Positions 1-13,245 of a stretch of DNA of 64,000 bases are shown here, in pieces. This stretch comes from Theristus sp. LFF4_11 (lineage: Eukaryota; Nematoda; Chromadorea; Monhysterida; Xyalidae). Where the stretch lies: positions 62,001-126,000 of the forward strand of contig JASANC010003221.1 in the NCBI GenBank assembly GCA_030248135.1, written 5' to 3'. The number at the start of each line of letters is the position of its first letter. Position 1 is the stretch's first letter. Position numbers and translations under genes: made by a program. The notes beneath the pieces are model-generated. The model searched no databases. It saw only the letters and a list, made by a program, of their open reading frames with translations, and was not told the origin of the DNA.

Positions 1-2797
1 GCGTGAAATCAGTTTCAGAATGCGGAACGAAACATTAGAACTGGTGAAAAGTCTGTGAACTTTGAATGATTTCATGCCGTCAAAACCGCAATGTTGTTAC
101 GTTGTTGGTGATGCAACATAGAACTTTAGCAAAACTTTTGTTGAGTGGCTGGCGACACTTTCATTGATTTGATTTTCTTGCACGAACAGTCCGGATCGGA
201 CCACGTACTGATTGAAAATCACAACAAAACTTGAAACGAGCAAAAATAGATAAATCCAGTGAAAGCGAAAGTTTGAAAAAAATGCGTTGTGCCGTGCCTG
301 TCGCTGTGTTCTTTACCCTTGGATGCCCATCACAATTGCGTAATCACATAAAAAATGAGAACAGAATTTCCGTCCTAGGCGTGTAAATTTTGCTTCGTAA
401 AAAAAGAACTACTTTTAATACTGAAAATGCGATCAAAAAAATCGTGATTTGAAATTCCAAAAAGTAGCAAATAATCAGGATTTATGCAATGAAAACAAAA
501 CATAAAACGTTTGTTGTTGCACTAGGAGTATAGCTCATCAATTTGTTGAACTATTTTTCTTTGAAAACATTTCATGAATGGCCACAGAGAGTCGGTGCGA
601 AAACAAAACTCGCTGCTACGCAGTGGATGATATTTTAATGACTAAAAAGACATACGTCAATGTTATTCAACGTTTGGGATTTATTATCAATGAGCACCAC
701 TCTGATGGTTTCTGCATCCTGTCTGAGACGCTGGTATTAGAGTGATGATGGGTCAAAGTAACATAAAACACACTTTCAACAGCCGAGGTCGCCATGAGTC
801 AAATGATACAATCGTTCACACATCTGCCATGTCCTCGCAGGCTCGCAGTGCAAAAGACGCATGTCCATGACGGGTGTTGTAATAATTCTTGCACTGGGAC
901 AACTTTATCGTCCATTTCTGCAATTGACAAATTATATGGAGAGAAAAGTAAAACAGCTCGTGTTTGAAAATCGTGAGGATACCGTAAAGTCTTGCATATT
1001 AGGTCTCCTTATGAAAATTTGAAAATCTATTTTTTTGGAAAAAAGTGGAATTTTGTGTGACGACCTTAAAAGTGGCAGGAAGCCGTATAAAACGAAGATT
1101 AGAAACGGATTAAAGAATTCATGTTTTCTGTACAGATCTTGACAGGACGGAATCTTGAGCTTCAACATTACAGTTTGTCCACCAACCATTTTTCCACTGC
1201 CCTTCGTGCCCCCCGTTCGTTTGTCGCCGACGACGTCGTCGTCGTTGTTGTCGCGGTCGTCGTTGTGTTTCTGTTCAACGTCAATTTCTTTTTTGTTTTA
1301 TTCAGTTTATTCCAAATTTTCTGTGGCATTGGATTGTAACCATAATAAACGCGACGTCGATGTTCACTCTGGACCGATCTTCTCCAATGACGTCACACCC
1401 TGAGATTCAAAATAACGTTTCTGCACTTTTTTCAACATTTTTTAAGAAGACCGTATTTCATCACTGTCTGGCTTTTATCGCACTCTAGAAACGTCTCCAA
1501 TGAATTTCCGCAGCAAAGACATGAAGCTCCATAATTTTTCAATCTTTCAAATCACAATGAAAAATGTCAAGTTATCGCAGCTTATATTATGGACCCACCC
1601 CTTCCCCACGCGGAGGTCTCGGGTGCTCAGGGGGGTGTAGCCCCCCACGTCTTCGGTACTGATTCCCATGTGCTTTTGCTTTTCAGAAAACTGGAGCGGT
1701 GGAGGAAGTGCTTGTCACATTACTCCGTTCACGACCGGGCAGTTGGTTTGTGATTTATTGTTGTGGGAGTTTTTTGGCTTTCATCAACTGCTTTCAAATT
1801 TAACGGAAATCTGTTTTTCATCTATTCAAAGAAAATTCCGAGCGGTTTTTGAAACCAGGGACTTGTGAATTCGCACTTTGCCAGGACACAGTCAAGCCAT
1901 AGTGGCCAACACAGGGTTTGTTACAGGATGATCCAGAAGTTTTTTGGACCTTTTGGTGTACCCAGATCATTTTTCGTTTTTTTGGAGTTTGTGTTTTTTT
2001 GCATTTGCACTTTTTTGTTGTTGTTTTTTTCGAAAAAACGATTTTCAGCGTGCTTTGTTGTCTTCTTTTAGTTTTAGTGTCCAGTTTTTTGTTCGGCACG
2101 AAGAAATAAATAGGAACCGCTGATCAATAAAAGAAACATGATTTATCAAATTGAATCCCGTTCCCAGAAAAAAGAATGGGCGTGGATCGCGAGGAGCCGA
2201 CGAATCAGCTAGTTGTATATATTATCCAGATAGACCTTAGTATGAACATGCACTATATGTGTCCCACACATACAATGGCGCTACACTCAGCATGTGTTCA
2301 TGCAGACATTCGTACTTGTGCAAATGTACATACAATATGTACGTGTAATGAATATTGATTAGAAAAAATTCGGTGCGGTTCTGCGCGCGCGGTTAGCGGG
2401 GTGCTTTACGAGAGAAGCACATTGAAGCATTCCAACATGAACTAACCGAATATGTCTGTGTGTCCACGTGTATGTATGTGTGTGCGCGCGATGCATTGTG
2501 CTCCAACAGCTTATGCACGCGCATTGTAAGTACTATTCTAGCGTCTGCTCCTGCTGCGAGTAGCATAGATACACACACACATATATACAGTTTTAGCACT
2601 GGTCTATCCTGCGTATTTATCTGTACGTCTGCAGCTTTATAATCTTGCTTGTTGTGTGCGTAAGCCTGCGCTCCCGATGCGCTTTTCCAGCATTCCAGTA
2701 CTTTTTTTATTTCTCTGTCACTGTGTCTCTGCTTTGATTCCGCTTTTGCAACTTTTAATAGTTCACAGGTTTTTTTGTTGTCAGCGGTTTATTGCCA
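1..2797. other. No gene recognised
   Basis: Only short, low-complexity open frames are present, and none resembles a known family. Visible details are a GTC/GTT-rich run near 1,220-1,265, a short perfect inverted repeat GGGGGGTGTAGCCCCCC at about 1,630-1,646, TG-rich stretches at 2,455-2,600, and a fragment of the T2 inverted-repeat family at about 2,196-2,240 (ends TATATATTATCCAGATAGAC). It could be intergenic or a long 5' intron of the gene to the right. Confidence 0.6.
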
Positions 2798-2805
2798 TCT
2801 CCACT

Positions 2806-3424
2806 TAGGGTTGGCAAAATACCGTTTTTTTCAAATCGTGAAAAAACGGTATTTTCTCGAAAAAACGGTGTTTCCCCGGAAAGAACCAAAGCCAAAAAGT
2901 TTGAAACCCTGAAGCTATGTAATAAACGAAACCAGGACTTAAAAACAAACGTGATCTTTCCAACAAACAAAATAAGCTTCTTTCGGATCTGATTCCGGCG
3001 CCGGATCGGAAAAACGTAGTATTTTGCCGATGGGTGCGTCGGCGACAGAAATAACTTCAAATACGGTTTTGTTTCACCCTTGGCATGACTGCGCTTTCTA
3101 ATCTCAGCTTCGTTCTGGAACGGAACCGACAAGATAAGCGGATTGAGCGGCAAAAACTACGCTGTATTGAATGACATTGAACTGTGGAAAAGAGGAGAGA
3201 CATCGGGCAAACTGAAAAACGTCAATCAGGCAGCACAAACACAATGATCATTAAAATCAAAGCAAAACGGGCACGGGCGCCCGCAGTCAGAAGTTGAAAA
3301 AACCGGGAAAACGAAAAAATCGGTTCCCCCTTTTTTCAAGGCACAAATTTTGGTCAGAGAAAAAACGCGTGTAAAAACACGTTTTTCCCCGGATAAAAAA
3401 CCGGTTTTTTCCATGCCAACCCGA
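2806..3424. mobile_element. hAT-like non-autonomous element (619 bp)
   Basis: The element begins TAGGGTTGGCA and ends with the inverse of TCGGGTTGGCA. It is flanked by the 8-bp direct repeat TCTCCACT at 2,798-2,805 and 3,425-3,432. An 8-bp target duplication with this type of terminal inverted repeat is characteristic of hAT transposons. No transposase frame is visible; the interior is rich in A/T runs alternating with ACCGTTTTT-like motifs. A similar right end (ATGCCAACC) occurs at about 14,274-14,285 without a clear partner. Confidence 0.75.
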
Positions 3425-3432
3425 TCTCCACT

Positions 3433-6135
3433 GCGAAAACTTCTCAGCAATAGGCAGCCGTGACAAAATTTCGTGACTTGGCATCTGTTTTGCATGTTTG
3501 ATGCAGCGATGTTCCTTTTTTACTGCTACCGTGCGTGTGTTGGCGCAGCACATGATTGTCTTACGTAGTGGCTGTTAGCGGCGATGCGGATTTCGCCTGT
3601 TACGGAGCGGTGCTGCAGTAAATTGCATCAAAGTCACATCGCGCGTCGTGCGACATCAAGACACACGCACACACGGCAAGCTGTCAACAAGCATTCGAGT
3701 GAATGCGCGCGCGCCTCGCCTCGGTGTTGAGTGTCTATATGCGATGGTGCCAGCCGGCAAACTAGGCTACTTTATATTTATGGATTATGGCGCATACGAA
3801 ATGCGGCGCTTTGCGTGCAGCCAGCCGTCGTTACTGCTCGTTTCGTTATGATTCGTGTTCACGTCAACTCTGGCAAGGTGGAAAGCGTGCTTTAAGCAGA
3901 TATACGACTGTCTGTGGGACTTTGACTTCAAGACTGCAAGCCTTAAGCCTGAGAATGTGAATTCGAGAGTGCGTTCGCACGCTGGATGATCTTTGTTGTT
4001 GTTGTTGTTGTTATTGTTGTTGTTGTTTAGCTTCGGCATCAATGCATACTTTATTGCACACGTCAGCGTTTTTCACATTTCACATTTCACATTGAAAAAA
4101 GCTGTGCAAGCTGCTTTGTTTTTTGAAAACTGATCAGATATTCCAGATCAATAGTTCTGGATCAATCTCTATTTTCTGTGTTTGTTGTGACCGATCAACG
4201 CAGCGTTCCATGATGGCGAACCGACATGCCACCACCAACCACCCACCAAGCTCATACAAACGGAATCATTCTCACACAGTTATATGTTACTGTTCGTATA
4301 CAAATTGATTGCATTTCGCGCATTCAGTGACGCTGTGTCTGCGCGCGAAAGCACTCACATGTCTTGTGTTCGATCGCTTTTTGCCGTTTTTGCATTTTTT
4401 CTTGACGTCTGTCCGTCCGCGCAGGCGCATTTGTATGCAACGCCCAGCCAGAACACACAATGCAAACGTTCAAACCGATACGACCTGTCTGTCTTGTCTT
4501 GCTAGCCGTGTGTTCCAGCATAGCGGTTTGTTTACGTTCGGCAGTTGCAGCTTGCACGTGTTCTCACAGCTGGTTGAGGAGCATGCGCGCGCGTGTGTGC
4601 GTACACCTAATGTGTTGGAGGATTTCGGGTGCCATACTGTTTATTTTAGCAGCTTATTGCGCGTGTTTAACTGAATAAACATAATTTATGTTTTCGAATC
4701 AGTATTGTCTTGTGTCCTATTTACGTACGTAGCTCAGTGCAATTGAATATGATTTGGATGTTGTGTGCAAATGCTCCACACTCCCCTTCATTGTTCGTAT
4801 TTCGGACCAACCGGGACCGCTGAGGCCTCTCATTTACCGAGATTCAGCCCAGAGCGCAAGGTTACTGTTGGGGCCGGACCGCGAAATCTGTACGTCCATG
4901 TGACAAATTGTAAAACGACAAACTTTTTCCCGCAATTCCCAGATGTCTTTAACATTTTACGCAACACAGCAAGCGTGCGGGAAGTGTAGTGGTTGTTACG
5001 TTTTTTAAGTACATCTTCCACGTGCCTGCTTCATCATCGACAAAAAAATGCGCGTTGTTTTTGCTTCAGCGAGCGTACGATTGCCATGCAGATCCGTGCT
5101 ATCGTGTTGTTTCGCAAAACGCGCTCCGCTTCGGGCAGTGGACGAATTCCTGCGGTTGTGCGTTGTGTGTTTGTCATACGGCCGCTAACGAGCGCCCGCG
5201 CTGCAAACATGCCTGGTTTCTGCGTCTTTCATATGGAAATTCCCATGATTCTCGAATGTCGCAACCCCCGTGTAATTTAGTAGCTCGCTGAGGCTCCACG
5301 GAAACATTCCTCAAGTCAAACAAACTCAGAGACACACACGAGTCAGTGCGCTGGTTTGGCTAACGGCCATAGGCTTCTTCTAGCCCGACACTTATGTTCT
5401 GAGTCGCATACAAGTCGCATTATTTCTTCTGTTCAGTTCATCCAGCTGCCTACTTCTTATTCTTCGGACATGTGCTTTCTCTCTTTCTGTCCTGCTGTTG
5501 CATCTTGAATTCTGTCGGTTGCTACTCCGGCGTGGGCACATTGATTTGCGACTGGCTGGTAAACTGCAAAGCACAAACTATGCACGTGCGTACGGCCTCA
5601 CCGATGGCTTTCAGTGGATTTCGTTCATTCCAACAAATGTAATGGGAGAAACATGCGATGTGTACTACGAGTACTATTGAGAGCATGCCGTTGCGAGGCC
5701 CGTGTAATTCGCTGAAATGCTAGTATCCAGATACCTCTGTTCTGTACTGGAACCTTTCGTACGCACCAGCACTTGAGAAGCACAATAGGTTTCCAACACA
5801 TGCATACATAATGCATACACACTTTTTCCAGAACATTTCACCTTCAGAATGCATTCAGAATTTACTTCCTGTTCTTATTGTGAGAAGAAGCTGAAAACCA
5901 AAGTTCATTTCTTGTTTTTTATCCTGTTTAAAACTAAGCAACGGTTTGCTTGATCGACGTTCGCGATGCCTTGAACGTTGAAGCTCATGATTATGGGTTT
6001 ATTCGCACTTGTGAAGTGCTAAAGTGCCAGCGATAATTAATGCGCAACTGAGATAGATGATGGAGCCCCACTGAGCTCTACAGCAGCCCTGTGCTTTTGA
6101 AAAACAAGGCTGGGAGCGCGCGCCATTTTTTTTCG
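3433..6135. other. No gene recognised; simple repeats
   Basis: No coding signal was found. A (GTT)n microsatellite lies at about 3,992-4,027, and a TTTCACA triplication at about 4,072-4,094. The G+C-richer stretches at 4,300-4,620 and 5,040-5,280 contain short open frames, but without recognisable protein similarity or consistent splice sites. Confidence 0.5.
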
Positions 6136-6139
6136 GAGA

Positions 6140-6320
6140 CTTCATGTGTTTGCATTCAAGGAAACTAGTTTCAATCTTTATGTGGCAATTCAAAAGTGAT
6201 CCGGCCCTATTCAGGGGACTCTGATCATTTTACCAATTTTGAATTCCCGCGTCATGCATGAAACTGTTTTCCTACCCATGCGCACATTGAGTTAGTAGGT
6301 GTGCCCACTTAATTTTCGTC
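6140..6320 (+). repeat. T7 dispersed repeat, copy 1
   Basis: This matches a family of about 200 bp found five more times in the window, with the shared core AGTTTCAATCTTTATGTGGC followed by TTTTGAATTCCCGCGTCATG. No tRNA-like promoter or clear terminal inverted repeat was recognised, so its class is unknown. Confidence 0.7.
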
Positions 6321-9300
6321 CCTCTGTTGTGTGGGGCAAAACTACTTCCTCCATCGAGCACTATATTCCATGTTTGTCACTTATTTAATGCATTTTTTTC
6401 AAAATTTTAACGAGATTGTTCAACAGAATTTTAAAAAACGTGTTTCTTGACAGATGTGATGATCATCCGATTTTTTGGTCAACCAACACATACACAACAC
6501 ACATATCGTTCTCATATCACTTTCCTACAAATATAGCCTCGCATCTTGCATACTGTTTTTTTCGCTGCGACGGAAAAAGAAAGGGAAAGCTGAAACCGGT
6601 TTGTTTCACATCGCGCCAAGAAATATTGGTGTAAAATTTCACAACAAAACCAGCCGTTTGTTATCTTCCGTCTGTATCCTGTGCAGCGGGTGTACGTACA
6701 CACACGTTTTGGTCAGTTCTGCTTCAGTTAAGCGATCATCATTTTCGTGCCTTCAGAGATGGCGCGCTGGTTTATCTTGTAGCGTAGAAAAAATCTGCAC
6801 AGCCAGTTAGGTGTAATTTTGTGTAAAACAGAGCGTGAAAATGGAGAGAAAAAATGCTTCGACGGCCCTGACACGTCAGAAGTATTTCGCTTGATGCTCC
6901 ATCTCCATTCGGCAAAGAAGAACACCCGCTGGTCTTGGGAAATAAAGTTGAAAAATGTTGTAGACAGACTTGCGCGGCGGTTTTTCGAAGCTTCCATTTC
7001 AACGTGTACCACCACCAACCAGATTTATGAAAATGAGTCGTCAACTCAATGAATAGGAATGAATGTTCAGGAATATTGTAAATGTCAAAGTCTTTTCTTA
7101 TTTTTTAAAGACTTCATTTTACCAACGCTCACGTGTTTGTTGGAACTCGTTTTACTCCCGATTGAATAGTGAACGTTTAGTGTTGCCAAAGTCATTAAGT
7201 CGCCGAGCTTGGTAGAGTCATTTATTTGTGCGTGTGTTATTGTTTTTTTATGTATGCGACAATGTTCGCATTTTTTCCTGGTCGTATTTTGCTTTCTCAT
7301 AACGTATATATTCACAACTGAATTGTGTGCGCGCCTCGCGCGTCTTTGAACCCATTCCAGAAAAATCGCAGCCTTTTTTGCTGAGAAGACGTTTAACTTC
7401 AGTAATTCTGAACATTTCAAAACGTTATTACCTCTATATAGTTCCCCGTTCGTGGCGCAGTGCAATTCATAACATAAATTGTTTGGTTTTCGGAGTAGTG
7501 CAAGAAAAAACATAAACTTAAGCGGCTGTATAACAAGGATGTTAGGAAAGGATGCTTTTAGTGACGACAGTGAAATCCACAACACGGTCGCTTAAGAGAG
7601 AAGAGAGAGACTGACTGGTTCAATCAGAAATATGGTTTTGCGAGAGACAAATCTAGCCGTTTCTTGATTCGACTGCTTTTCATCCTTGCTCAGTAGCCGT
7701 GACGAGTCGTCCGCTGCATTGCAGTTCATTTTATATTTGCTGATATATCCAGCGCCATATCACTCACTACTTTTGGCATTTCGCTTTCTCTGTCTGGCAT
7801 ATTAGATCACGAATTCCACGTTTTTTCATGCCTTCATTTCGCTTTCTGTCGTTGGCTGTGCGCAATCAGTTTTTATCATGGGGCAAAAGCTGACGTTATT
7901 GTACTGACGAAGAGGCATAAATGTGCGCCCGATGAAAATCCCCGTAGAGTTGTGTTTATTCTGGCACTGAAAATCGGCTTACTTTTTTATCGACGACGTA
8001 CACATTGTAGATAAAACGCGTCGTGGAAGTGAATTGGATCTGTTTTTATTCGTGAAAGATTGAAAGCAGCAGTCAAACGGTTCGTCTGTTTGTTTACTGG
8101 TTCATAGTATATTGCATGTGAATGAAAACGAAGTTTATACTGCTTATTAATAAAGTCAATTTCACAGTTTGCTCTTTGAAATACATCCCGCTAACGCAAC
8201 AATAAACGACAGATCAAAAATCATCATCTTCTGCGACTTCTCTGTTTCAAGTTGAGAGCTGCGCGAATGCAATTGAAGGTGTCGTTTTTGCGTTGCGTCT
8301 GAATCAACATTCTCGTCAGGCGGTTTGTTTTGACATGTCATCGTGACGGATGCCTGGCGTTATTATGATAGCATGTCAACGTGACAGATATCGACAGACA
8401 GACAGTGTATGTAGCTAGCTGGCTCTATCTAGATCTCTCGATGAACTTCAGTTCCCCGACTGATGCCAACTATTTTCACAGAGCTACAACGACGGCATAT
8501 ACAGTTTCAGACACGATTGTAAGCACAATGTTGTTCATGTCTCGACATCCTGTCAAATTAAAAGCTGCTTGCTTTTTCGAAATTATCATTTCCGTGTGTT
8601 CGCCATATAGGTACTCCAACAACCTTGCAAAATTTACTGTAGAAATATATAATTGTCTGTCAGCGAGCAATTTTATTCACTTTGTTCTTTCTACTTGTCC
8701 AAGTAAAGAAAACAACTTTAGTTTAGTTTTTTCGCAACAAAGAGGGAACTGGGCTGTCTACATTGAGCGGCACGTTGCAATGTTTTGAGCGTCAAGTTCG
8801 CTACTTTGTTATGCGTTTGTTTTTTGCTACTAAGTATGAGATTTCCCATTTTACTTGCCCATATTATCTGGCGCACTTTAACTTCACAGCGTTTTGTTTT
8901 GCTTTCGAGAGACACCTTGTGCTTTCTTTGTTTCACTGAACGCCAAAAAAAGTTTGACAGAAGAACATATTTCCCTGCAGACTTTGCGAGCCTACATGTC
9001 GTTTGATCAAGGGGTCTGGTATGTTTCAAATTTGCGTCGTGTATACATCTCCAATGCAACTTCCTGTTTTTTTGCTGTTATCGTTTTTGCCATTACGTTT
9101 GGTTGAAGCATTTTCTTTGGATTCATTTAGAGACGTTTCACCCGCAGTTGAATTTTTTTTGTGAAATTTTCAGTCATCTGTTTGTTACTGTCTCTTGCGG
9201 ACCGAAATGACTGAACTTCATTACAAACCGTAAATTACGCGGTAGTAGTGTCACACGCTTTGTGTGCGTGTTTGACTTTTTAAACCGAAGTTCATAGTCA

Positions 9301-10090
9301 TTAATCACAGCCAATGGGAGCAGCCAGCGTAGCGCAGCGCCGTTCGCCTAAAATAATAATAAAATTGAAACGCGCTCCTTCTCATTGAAGGAAAAGTCAT
9401 TTTCTTAACGCAAAAGCGAGAAAAATACTGCTTCTGTAATTTTATCTGAACTCGTAACAGTTGTTTTTGTAAGTACAGGTAAATTTTTTAATTTTGTTTC
9501 GTTTTCGTTTCAGAAACTGCACAGAACGTATAACGAACAATAAAAAATCAAAACAATGCTGTTTCGGTGATCTGACATTCTCCGTTGAACGGGCGTACAC
9601 GAGGTGACGAGACAACAATTCAGTGGCGAATAATGCGGCATTTGTCGAGGACTGCTTTCAAATGACGTCATCGCCGTTTCTACGATGCTGGTCTGGTGCT
9701 ACAATTGACAGTCTAAATATCTGTGTCATTAGTGACGTGGCGTTGGCCGCCGTTCGTATGCGCACAATATGTCCGGCAAAAATCTGAACGCTACCGATGG
9801 TTTATCACGGTTAGTCCTAACTCTAAAGTTATGTTTGATGTTTTCTAGCGCCCAGTTGCTGTTGTTTGGTGTTGTTTCATAGAAAATGTTCTGTTTTATG
9901 TGCAATAATGAGTTTCTCCACATTAGTTCTCTTTTTAATTGCATTTGTCTACCAGAGCGCACTATAATTAGCAATAACATAAGTAACAACATACACGTGT
10001 ATTGTTTCCCATGTTTTGTGTGATTGATTAGGCGTCGCCGATTGGTGACAAACAATTGTGTTATGCAACCGCAGTGTGATCACGAACAAC
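6321..10090. other. No gene recognised
   Basis: This is A+T-rich sequence with only short open frames on either strand. None shows family motifs, and no run of frames can be joined by good splice sites. It is probably intergenic or intronic. Confidence 0.5.
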
Positions 10091-10094
10091 GTCC

Positions 10095-10305
10095 AGTCTG
10101 TAGCGCAGGTGTAAGACTTCTGTCGATCGTTCTGTAGGTGGAAAGTTCGAATCTCGATGTGGACAGAACACACACGTGGAGAAACTAAAAAGTTGCAATT
10201 GAACATCTAATAGTCTGCTCCCTCCTGAGCCAAGGGTATATTGGGCTCGGGGCAGTATTTGCCGTTTCCGCCGGAGTTAGGGCTTCCGGAATCGGTGCGT
10301 CAAAA
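10095..10305 (+). mobile_element. SINE-2 (tRNA-headed SINE), copy 1
   Basis: It starts TGTAGCGCAGGTGTAAGAC, an A-box-like stretch, followed about 35 nt later by GTTCGAATCTC, which is B-box-like. A shared body contains CATCTAATAGTCTGCTCCCTC and CTCGGGGCAGTATTTGCCG. Three further copies (26,030; 38,275; 47,605) define the family. The polymerase III promoter boxes mark a tRNA-derived SINE; the source tRNA is not clear. Confidence 0.75.
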
Positions 10306-11649
10306 CATATCACTTTAGGTATTCTCCGAAACAGATATTTTTATATACGCTAGGAATACAAATTTTATGCTTAAAACGGGGGTTCAGCTGCAAGGGTGGT
10401 CAAAGCTAGAATTTGAAATAGTAAACGGATAAATATCGTTGCATTCAGTTTTTTAAAGCTGTCTTAAGAGCTGGCCGATTTTCATTTTGAAAACAAAAAT
10501 TTGAATGCTAACATGAGAATCGCAAGAAAATAAACGGTTAAATGTGATAGAGCAGTCGTGAACTGTATTGAGATGAGAATTTCCGTTTTGCCATCAAGTT
10601 TAGCAACGAAAAGCGGACACAAAAAGCAGCAAAAGTTTTGTGCAATAATGGAAATTGAGCAACTTTCTCCTAACAACGGCCGAGTTCTCGTGTCTCGTTA
10701 AGGCAGCAGTTTGCTATTATGAGTTGCTATTGCTTGAAGCACAAGTAGCCAGCCATTGATGCTGTGAGTGCTATTTCCAGTCGTGTACATCCTCGGCCGG
10801 ATAAATAAGCTGGCAGTTTCTGGAGCGATTATTATTACGTTGTATTGTGTACGCCTGGCAGATCATACGCCAAAGGGCGAACACACAATTGAGCACGCAA
10901 GCAACAACACCGCAGCCCGCAATAAGCATGCGTCATGCGCTGAACAGCGCTGTATGAAGCAGAGTATGTTGTTTTCCGCCCGTGTCGGTGTGTTCGGTAG
11001 TTTGGAAACGTCGGTGTTTTTCTATTTATCCGTGCACTTCCAAGTTCCAACCGGCAACCACCATGCAGCTGTCGAACTTAAGGAACGTGTGATAATGATC
11101 TATCAAAAAACGCTTTATGAAGCGCATCACATTGGATACCTCCAGGCGTATTTAACAAATCCCATGGATTGCTTATGATACTGAAATGGTATTCATTTAG
11201 TCAACTATCGCTCGCTTTGGTTTTTAGTAAACCCTCTGATCCACTAATTTGCCGAGAAAGGCGATTTGTTGAAGTTCGGTTTGAAGACTAAAATTTAGCA
11301 TTGTCTATAAAGCTATAGCTTGGATTAACCTAATTTAACTGTGTTGAAAGTAATTTAAATTGGACTGTCTAGGCGAGCTAAACACGCGGCGGGGCGCGGT
11401 ACACATTTCGTCTTCATGGATGAATTGGCGTTCTGTTTTTTGCCATCTGGTTTAACTTTTAGGTAATCTCCTGATTAGATTTTCCGCCTTGCAGCTGAGT
11501 TGTTTTTTAACGAGAAGCCTTTGTGAAGCTCAAATAGCTAGCAAAGTTGTTATTTGACCCGGTTGGAAGTTGGAACCATTTTGCCGCACACTTAGCACAT
11601 CACTACAAGTTAAGGAAGCGCAGTTCATGTTATCAACAGTACTGAAGAT
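10306..11649. other. No gene recognised
   Basis: There is no supported coding sequence. The longest open frame here (plus strand, 10,768-11,178) shows no family similarity and no splice context. Confidence 0.5.
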
Positions 11650-12005
11650 GACAGACATTTTTAGGTAGGGGTACCTACCCGTGGGGGGTAAGTGGGACCC
11701 CCGGATTCTTATCGTTTTCAAGGGGTGCCACCCCCACTCCCCAGCAATTTTTATTGCAAATTTTTCAACGAAAAACGCCATAAACTGAACCGAAAAATTG
11801 TGTTTTTGAAGAAAAAATTGTGATTTTTAAACAAAAATTTGTGATTTTTGAACAAAACTTGCGATTATGGGAACATTGGTAAGGAGGTGCCCCCGGAAGG
11901 GGGTACCGGGGAGTACCTACGGGGGGTTCCCGGGTTTAGGGGTGTGTCTCTGGGTGTCACGGGACCCCCCATACGAGGCGCAACGTCGTACTAGGGGTAC
12001 ACCAT
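11650..12005. repeat. G-rich terminal blocks around AAAATTGTG array
   Basis: Two G-rich blocks (about 11,660-11,750 and 11,880-12,000) contain GGTACC, GGGGGG and CCCCC runs. They flank a core of about 75 bp in which roughly 19-bp units containing TTGTGATTTTT recur four times (about 11,796-11,872). The arrangement resembles a small non-autonomous repeat, but no target duplication was identified. Confidence 0.45.
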
Positions 12006-13245
12006 TGCTTTTTTCTGCTTTTCTCATCATTCTTTCTTTTCCAAGTTGGAGCGCAGCAATGATTTTTCGTGCTTTTTTGTTTATCTGGTTTGTGGTTTTC
12101 ATCTCCCATTCGTATGATGGAAAGGTTTTGTTGCGCTAACTGGCATTTCTCGTAATCCCATCATTTCTTCATCAAAACGGAATTACGATTATTGCTCTCA
12201 TCTGTTCTTCGCTAAAGTTATAACCAAGAACAATGGTGCATTAAGTGGACCCAGTCTTAACTAATGTACGCCACGTTTTCCGTTGTTTCTTCCATAATGC
12301 TAAAACTGCTGTGTTTTGAAGTAACAAAAGCTGATGAGAAGAGAATGAGGTTGGCCAACCAAAAACGCATTTATTGACAGATTTCGTTTGAAACCAGCAC
12401 AGTTTTTGCGTGGTTTTATTGACAGGCGCCCAGAAACAGATTTCAACCAAATGAGCGTTTTTGCAACAAAGCTGGCGTTGATTGTATAAACGACACAACG
12501 CAATGCGCAATATAGTTTTATATACAAACTAGCAATGCAGTAACAAAGTAATATGAGCCAGACGCGCTTGGCATCCGGTGGTATCGTCGCAGTTACAGCC
12601 AATGTGCGCGTTAGCACCGTCATATTCCGCACGAAAATTCTGGTTCCATTATGTCACCACCACGAAAATACTTCGCGACTGACAGCCACTGGCCAAAACG
12701 TGAAGACCAGATACCTCGCTTTGGACCAGATATGCAGAGCGGAGTGCTTTTGCTTTTCGAAAAATGGTCGCGCAGTACACTTCGTCATGTTTGTTGTGTT
12801 TCTGGTCTCGATTTTGTCAGCAGTTCGCTTTGTCCGCCAAGTTTTTGTTTCTACTCTCTCTGCTCTGCAGTTTAGCAACGCAAACTGCGAATCGCTGGAA
12901 TGTACCAGTGGGTAGTTTGAAAAGCGAAATACTGCATTTGCGATTGTGTACGTGCGCCGTGATATTGGTGTCGTTTCAGTCACTTGACTTCCATTTAGAT
13001 TCATCCGAGTTTTTTGTCGTTTTTCTTCAGCTTTTACTTCTGAAAACGGCTTTACTTTAACCAGAGCAACATATGACTCTAAGTTATACGATGCACTGGT
13101 TTACAAATAACACGTCACGATGTATGTCACAATGATATGATGCACTGGATATCACATCTATTGTCTTAGTTATAACTCGAAGCTTTTGCCAATTTCAAGC
13201 CCCACTTGTAGTTTTTCTCCTTCCATCTTGATTCCATTTTTCCAG
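12006..13245. other. No gene recognised; ends in a splice acceptor
   Basis: No coding sequence is supported. The segment ends in a good acceptor, TTTTTCCAG at about 13,237-13,245, directly before the coding exon at 13,246. That acceptor could serve an upstream non-coding exon or, if the organism uses spliced leaders, a trans-splice. Confidence 0.5.

Noticed and set aside
12553..13060. Overlapping open frames at 12.5-13.1 kb as a membrane-protein gene
   Set aside because: Hydrophobic runs come from T-rich sequence, several frames on both strands are equally open, and no similarity is visible.
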